Shown piece after piece: positions 60,816 to 64,000 of a stretch of 64,000 nt of DNA (position 1 is its first letter; each line of letters starts with the position of its first letter). The translations under genes and the position numbers were made by a program. Location of the stretch: assembly GCF_965204195.1 (NCBI RefSeq), contig NZ_OZ241975.1, forward strand, positions 3,224,001 through 3,288,000, written 5' to 3'. The stretch comes from Poriferisodalis sp965204195. Lineage in GTDB: Bacteria; Actinomycetota; Acidimicrobiia; Acidimicrobiales; Poriferisodalaceae. The notes beneath the pieces were generated by a model, which was not told the DNA's origin, ran no database searches, and was given only the letters and a program-made list of their open reading frames with translations.

Positions 60816-62044
60816 CCGAGCCCCACTGCTTGGCGGGCTCGAGCCTCGCGCTGCTTGCGCTCGATCTCTTCGCGCTTCTCCACGGGCGTCTGGTTGGTGA
60901 TCACCTGGTACAGGTCGGTGTCGATGTCGTCGAGGACGACGTCGCCGGCCAGCACTGCTGACTTCCAGTCCTGGTGCTCGGCGTCGCGCTGGTGAAACTC
61001 CGGCATGACCTCGGCGGCGAACAGCTCGAGGCTGGAGCAGATGTCCTCGTGGGTGTTCTTGCCGGCCTGGTTCAGCAGGATGAGCTGATCGACGTGAGCG
61101 TCCTCGTACATCTCCAGCTTGCGGCGGATGATCTCGGGTGAGCCCACGAGGCCGACGTTGTTGCTGGCCTTCTGGCCCTTCGGCGACTTCTTCCATTCCT
61201 GGTACTCGTCCCACAGGTTGACCGAGCCCGGCTCGACCGGTCCGTGAGAGTTGTAGAAGACCAGCGAGAACTGGAAGAACGTCCAGCCCTCGGCTTTGGC
61301 CTGGGCCTCCTCGTCGGTCTCGGCGCACATGAACGGGCTCACGACTGCGACGCCGGGGTTGGTCTGGTAGTCGCAGAGCAGATCGAGGTGGTTGAGGTAG
61401 TTGTTGTAGTAGGCGTTCACCCAGGCCCGGGCGGCGTCGGCCGACACGAATGAGAAGCCCAGCGCGCCCATGCCGCGCTGGGCCGCCATGACGATCGTGT
61501 CGAGCTGGCTGCACGCCACCCACAGGGGCGGGTGCGGCTTCTGGTAGGGCTTGGGCACCACGTTGCGGGCGGGGAACTTGAAGATCTCGCCGTCGTAGCT
61601 GTGGTTGACCTCTTGGAACATCGGCATGAGGCAGCGCACTGCGTCTTCCCACACGACACGCTTGTCGCGGAAACGGCGGTCGAAGGGGTGCAGCTCGGTG
61701 ACCGACGATCCCTCGCCGATGCCCAGCTCGACCCGGCCGCCGCTCACGATGTCGAGCGTGGAGACCCGTTCGGCCACGCGGGCTGGGTGGTTGGTGGGCA
61801 GCTGCACGATGCCGTGCCCGAGCCGGATGTTCTTGGTGCGCTGGCTGGCTGCCGCCAGGAACACCTCGGGCGCCGAGCTGTGGCTGTACTCCTCGAGGAA
61901 GTGGTGCTCGACCTCCCACGCGTAGTCGTAGCCGAGCTTGTCGGCCAGCTCGATCTGGTCGAGCGCCTGCTGGAACAGGACGTACTCGGAGTCGTCGTTC
62001 CACGGCCTCGGCAGCTGCAGCTCGTAGAAGATCCCGAACTTCAT
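60812..62044 (-). CDS. LLM-class flavin-dependent oxidoreductase
   Basis: A 410-residue luciferase-like monooxygenase. It begins MKFGIFYELQLPRPWNDDSE and has the family segments EVEHHFLEEYSHSSAPEVFLAAASQ, GRVELGIGEGSSVTELHPF and YQKPHPPLWVACSQ. The Glu-His-His region is typical of group A flavin oxidoreductases. It probably oxidises an aliphatic substrate. The 3' end overlaps the dehalogenase gene in the convergent orientation. Confidence 0.9.
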   Translation of the reverse strand: MKFGIFYELQLPRPWNDDSEYVLFQQALDQIELADKLGYDYAWEVEHHFLEEYSHSSAPEVFLAAASQRTKNIRLGHGIVQLPTNHPARVAERVSTLDIVSGGRVELGIGEGSSVTELHPFDRRFRDKRVVWEDAVRCLMPMFQEVNHSYDGEIFKFPARNVVPKPYQKPHPPLWVACSQLDTIVMAAQRGMGALGFSFVSADAARAWVNAYYNNYLNHLDLLCDYQTNPGVAVVSPFMCAETDEEAQAKAEGWTFFQFSLVFYNSHGPVEPGSVNLWDEYQEWKKSPKGQKASNNVGLVGSPEIIRRKLEMYEDAHVDQLILLNQAGKNTHEDICSSLELFAAEVMPEFHQRDAEHQDWKSAVLAGDVVLDDIDTDLYQVITNQTPVEKREEIERKQREARARQAVGLG

Positions 62045-62322
62045 GGCGTGTCTCCCTGTGCGCTGGACCGCCGGTCATCCTATGTGGGCGCTCCCGGTGC
62101 TGACCGGGGCGGGTCCTGTCAGCGAACACCCCGCAGTCCTCGCAAGCTGCGGGCTGCGGGGGCCCCGTTCGCTGCCACCCACCCCTCCGACCGCGCTAGC
62201 AAGTGTCTTCGCGAGTGCCGAAGTGTCGGGCCGTTTTGTGCTCGCCGAGTGCATCGGGGCCTGACCGCCCGTTGGTGCGACATACAGCGGTGTTTGGACG
62301 GAGATGAGGGCGGTGCGAAGAT

Positions 62323-63237
62323 ATGGGGGTGACGGCCGTTGGGTTCGTGGGGTTGGGCACGATGGGCGGGCCGATGTGCGCCCGCCTGAGCCGTGCCGGC
62401 CACCCGGTCACGGCATTCGACCTGAACCCTGACGCTCTCAATGATGCGGTGGATGCCGGTGCGGCGGCCGCGGGTTCGGCCGCCGAGGCGGCCGCCAGCG
62501 TGGACGTGCTGTTGACGTCGCTGCCTGCCCCGCAGCATGTCGAAGCCGTGATGTGCGACGCCGGGGCGCTGGCGGCGCTGTCTGCCGGGTCGGTGTGGGT
62601 GGATTTGACGACGAGCCGTCCTGAGCTGATCCGGCGTCTGGCTGGCGAGGCGCCTGAGGGTGTCGACGTGGTGGACTCGCCGGTGACCGGTGCCGTGGAT
62701 GGTGCTCGCAACGGCACCCTGACGCTATTTGCCGGCGGCGAGTCTGCGGCGGTGGAGCGCGTGCGACCGGTGCTGGAACGGCTGGGGCGGGTCATCGCGT
62801 GCGGGGTGTTGGGCACGGGGTGCGTGACGAAGCTGGTGACCAATCAGCTGTGGTTCGTCGGCGCTGCTGCACTGGCCGAAGGACTGGCCGTGGGGGTACG
62901 CAACGGCGTCGAGCTCGGCGACCTCTGGGAGGCCATCAAGGCCAGCGTGGGCGACAGCTTCGTGGCGCGCCATGACGCGCCCAGCATCTTCGCCGGGCAC
63001 TACGACCCGTCGTTCCCATTGGAATTGTGCGTGAAGGACCTGGGGTTGCTGGCCGAGTTGGAGACCATCGTCGGGGCTGACCTCCCGATGACCACAGCCG
63101 CTCGCGCAGCGTTCGCCCTAGCGGCCGAGCGATACGGCCCCGACGCTGCGGAGTTGAGCGTGGCCCGGCGCATCGAGGACGACGCCGGCCTGTCGCTGCG
63201 GCTCGACGGCGACTGGGTTCCGCACTGGGAGGCGTAG
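62323..63237 (+). CDS. 3-hydroxyisobutyrate dehydrogenase-type oxidoreductase
   Basis: A 304-residue beta-hydroxyacid dehydrogenase. The NAD(P) Rossmann motif GFVGLGTMGGPMCARLSRAG is at the N-terminus, DSPVTGAVDGARNGTLTLF is the substrate segment, and the catalytic Lys is in GCVTKLVTNQLW. It oxidises a hydroxyacid, possibly in valine or related catabolism. A 2-oxoglutarate oxygenase gene follows four bases later. Confidence 0.9.
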   Translation: MGVTAVGFVGLGTMGGPMCARLSRAGHPVTAFDLNPDALNDAVDAGAAAAGSAAEAAASVDVLLTSLPAPQHVEAVMCDAGALAALSAGSVWVDLTTSRPELIRRLAGEAPEGVDVVDSPVTGAVDGARNGTLTLFAGGESAAVERVRPVLERLGRVIACGVLGTGCVTKLVTNQLWFVGAAALAEGLAVGVRNGVELGDLWEAIKASVGDSFVARHDAPSIFAGHYDPSFPLELCVKDLGLLAELETIVGADLPMTTAARAAFALAAERYGPDAAELSVARRIEDDAGLSLRLDGDWVPHWEA

Positions 63238-63241
63238 CGAG

Positions 63242-64000
63242 ATGAGCACCACAGCGGCTGCGCCCTCCGGCTTGGACGAGGGCAGCGAGGCAGCCGAATT
63301 GAGCCGACTGATCGACCATGAGCGCTACCCGCTGGAAGGGCGCGACCTGCCGGCGTCAGACTCCAGGCACGCGGCCTACTGGAACGTGGTCGAGCACGCT
63401 CGTAGCGGGCTGCGATCCGACGGCTGTGCGGTGCTGAAGCGATTCGTGACGCCAGACGGCGTGCGGCAGCTCAACGAGGAGATCGTCGCTGCGAAGCCGC
63501 AGACGCATTTTTCGACGCAGGTCATCAATCCCTACTTCCACACCCACGTCAATGCCGAGTTCGGCGACGACCACCCGGTCAACACGTTCACTGAGCGTTC
63601 GAGCGGCTTCATTCCGGGCGACGCATGGCCGCCGGTGTGCGCCATCGACGCGGTGTTCCGTGCGCCGCAGTTGTGCCGGTTGCTGGCTGACTGCCTCGAG
63701 ATCGACGATCTGCACTGCTACGCCGATCCGCTGGCGGGCCTCACGGCGAACATCTTGGATCCCGGTCAGCAGTTTCCTTGGCACTTCGATACCAACGACT
63801 TCGCCGTGACGGTGCTGGTGCAGCCTGCCGACGAGGGCGGGTTGTTCGAGTACGCGCCTGCGGTGCGATCCGCGGATGACGAGGGCTTCGAGACGATCGG
63901 CGGGCTGCTGGCCGGTGGGCGCGACGGCGTTCACACGCTGGATCTGCAGCCTGGTGACCTGCAGATCTTCCGTGGGCGCTACTCGTTGCACCGGGTGACC
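63242..64000 (+). CDS. Fe(II)/2-oxoglutarate-type oxygenase, 3' end outside window
   Basis: The frame starts at an ATG (MSTTAAAPSGLDEG) and is open to the last base, so at least 253 residues are visible. The iron-binding HxD is WHFDTNDF, and a later His lies at the end of the window (SLHRVT). The architecture resembles the phytanoyl-CoA or HalD/ArpA-like oxygenases. Its substrate is unknown. It is four bases after the dehydrogenase gene, implying an operon. Confidence 0.75.
   Translation, partial: MSTTAAAPSGLDEGSEAAELSRLIDHERYPLEGRDLPASDSRHAAYWNVVEHARSGLRSDGCAVLKRFVTPDGVRQLNEEIVAAKPQTHFSTQVINPYFHTHVNAEFGDDHPVNTFTERSSGFIPGDAWPPVCAIDAVFRAPQLCRLLADCLEIDDLHCYADPLAGLTANILDPGQQFPWHFDTNDFAVTVLVQPADEGGLFEYAPAVRSADDEGFETIGGLLAGGRDGVHTLDLQPGDLQIFRGRYSLHRVT

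Overview
The window is high-GC DNA with many GTG starts, dense operons and metabolic families typical of an actinobacterium: fused CaiB/BaiF CoA-transferases, luciferase-like flavin oxidoreductases, a lipid-transfer-type thiolase with an OB-fold partner, a cytochrome P450, an acyl-CoA carboxylase pair and a LinB-like dehalogenase. The mix fits an Acidimicrobiia-like, probably environmental or host-associated lineage, but this is inference because no rRNA or tRNA gene was recognised. No CRISPR array, transposase or integrase was seen.

Layout. 0-3.6 kb: tail of an NCS2-type permease, DUF1330 protein, SDR, O-methyltransferase, then small antitoxin/toxin-type genes (HicB-like orphan, AbrB + PIN-like pair). 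3.6-8.8 kb: one giant exonuclease-RecQ-UvrD fusion. 9-13 kb: biotin-dependent carboxylase operon with a partial duplication of its internal translation start. 13.1-14.5 kb: secreted Fn3 protein behind a 13-base C/G homopolymer, and a DUF4143 gene remnant. 14.7-15.7 kb: alpha/beta hydrolase. 15.7-19.8 kb: a visibly lower-GC island with VapBC and an OLD-like ATPase/PIN nuclease pair. 19.8-22.5 kb: amidohydrolase, quinone oxidoreductase, enoyl-CoA hydratase operon. 22.5-28.6 kb: surface-protein island (pilin-like protein, 1166-residue secreted protein, membrane protein) behind a 15-base G tract. 28.6-31.1 kb: P450 and MFS exporter. 31.1-35.3 kb: HU and a peptide/opine-type ABC importer without ATPases. 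35.5-47.9 kb: three fused CoA-transferases, a thiolase/OB-fold pair, RidA, Dtd, a CinA-like protein, and a DUF4143 ATPase cassette. 48-50.3 kb: methyltransferase, AlkB, and two membrane proteins in one tightly coupled operon. 50.7-64 kb: amidotransferase, serine hydrolase, two LLM oxidoreductases, acyl-CoA ligase, YceI, GuaB-like enzyme, QueF, a winged-helix/membrane/glycosidase fusion, dehalogenase, hydroxyacid dehydrogenase and a partial Fe(II)/2OG oxygenase.

The strongest unexplained pattern is that three accessory cassettes (15.7-19.8, 22.5-28.6 and 37.9-39.7 kb) are each bounded by imperfect direct duplications of about 87-112 bp made from chromosomal gene ends or intergenic DNA, with no recombinase gene inside. 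Two secreted-protein genes sit directly behind long homopolymers, and in both cases loss of one base fuses the downstream frame to an upstream start, which suggests phase-variable surface loci or homopolymer sequencing errors. The DUF4143 cassette is preceded by five 13-base repeats spaced at exactly 23 bp. The ATPase/PIN pair is the best candidate for an undescribed defence-type system.
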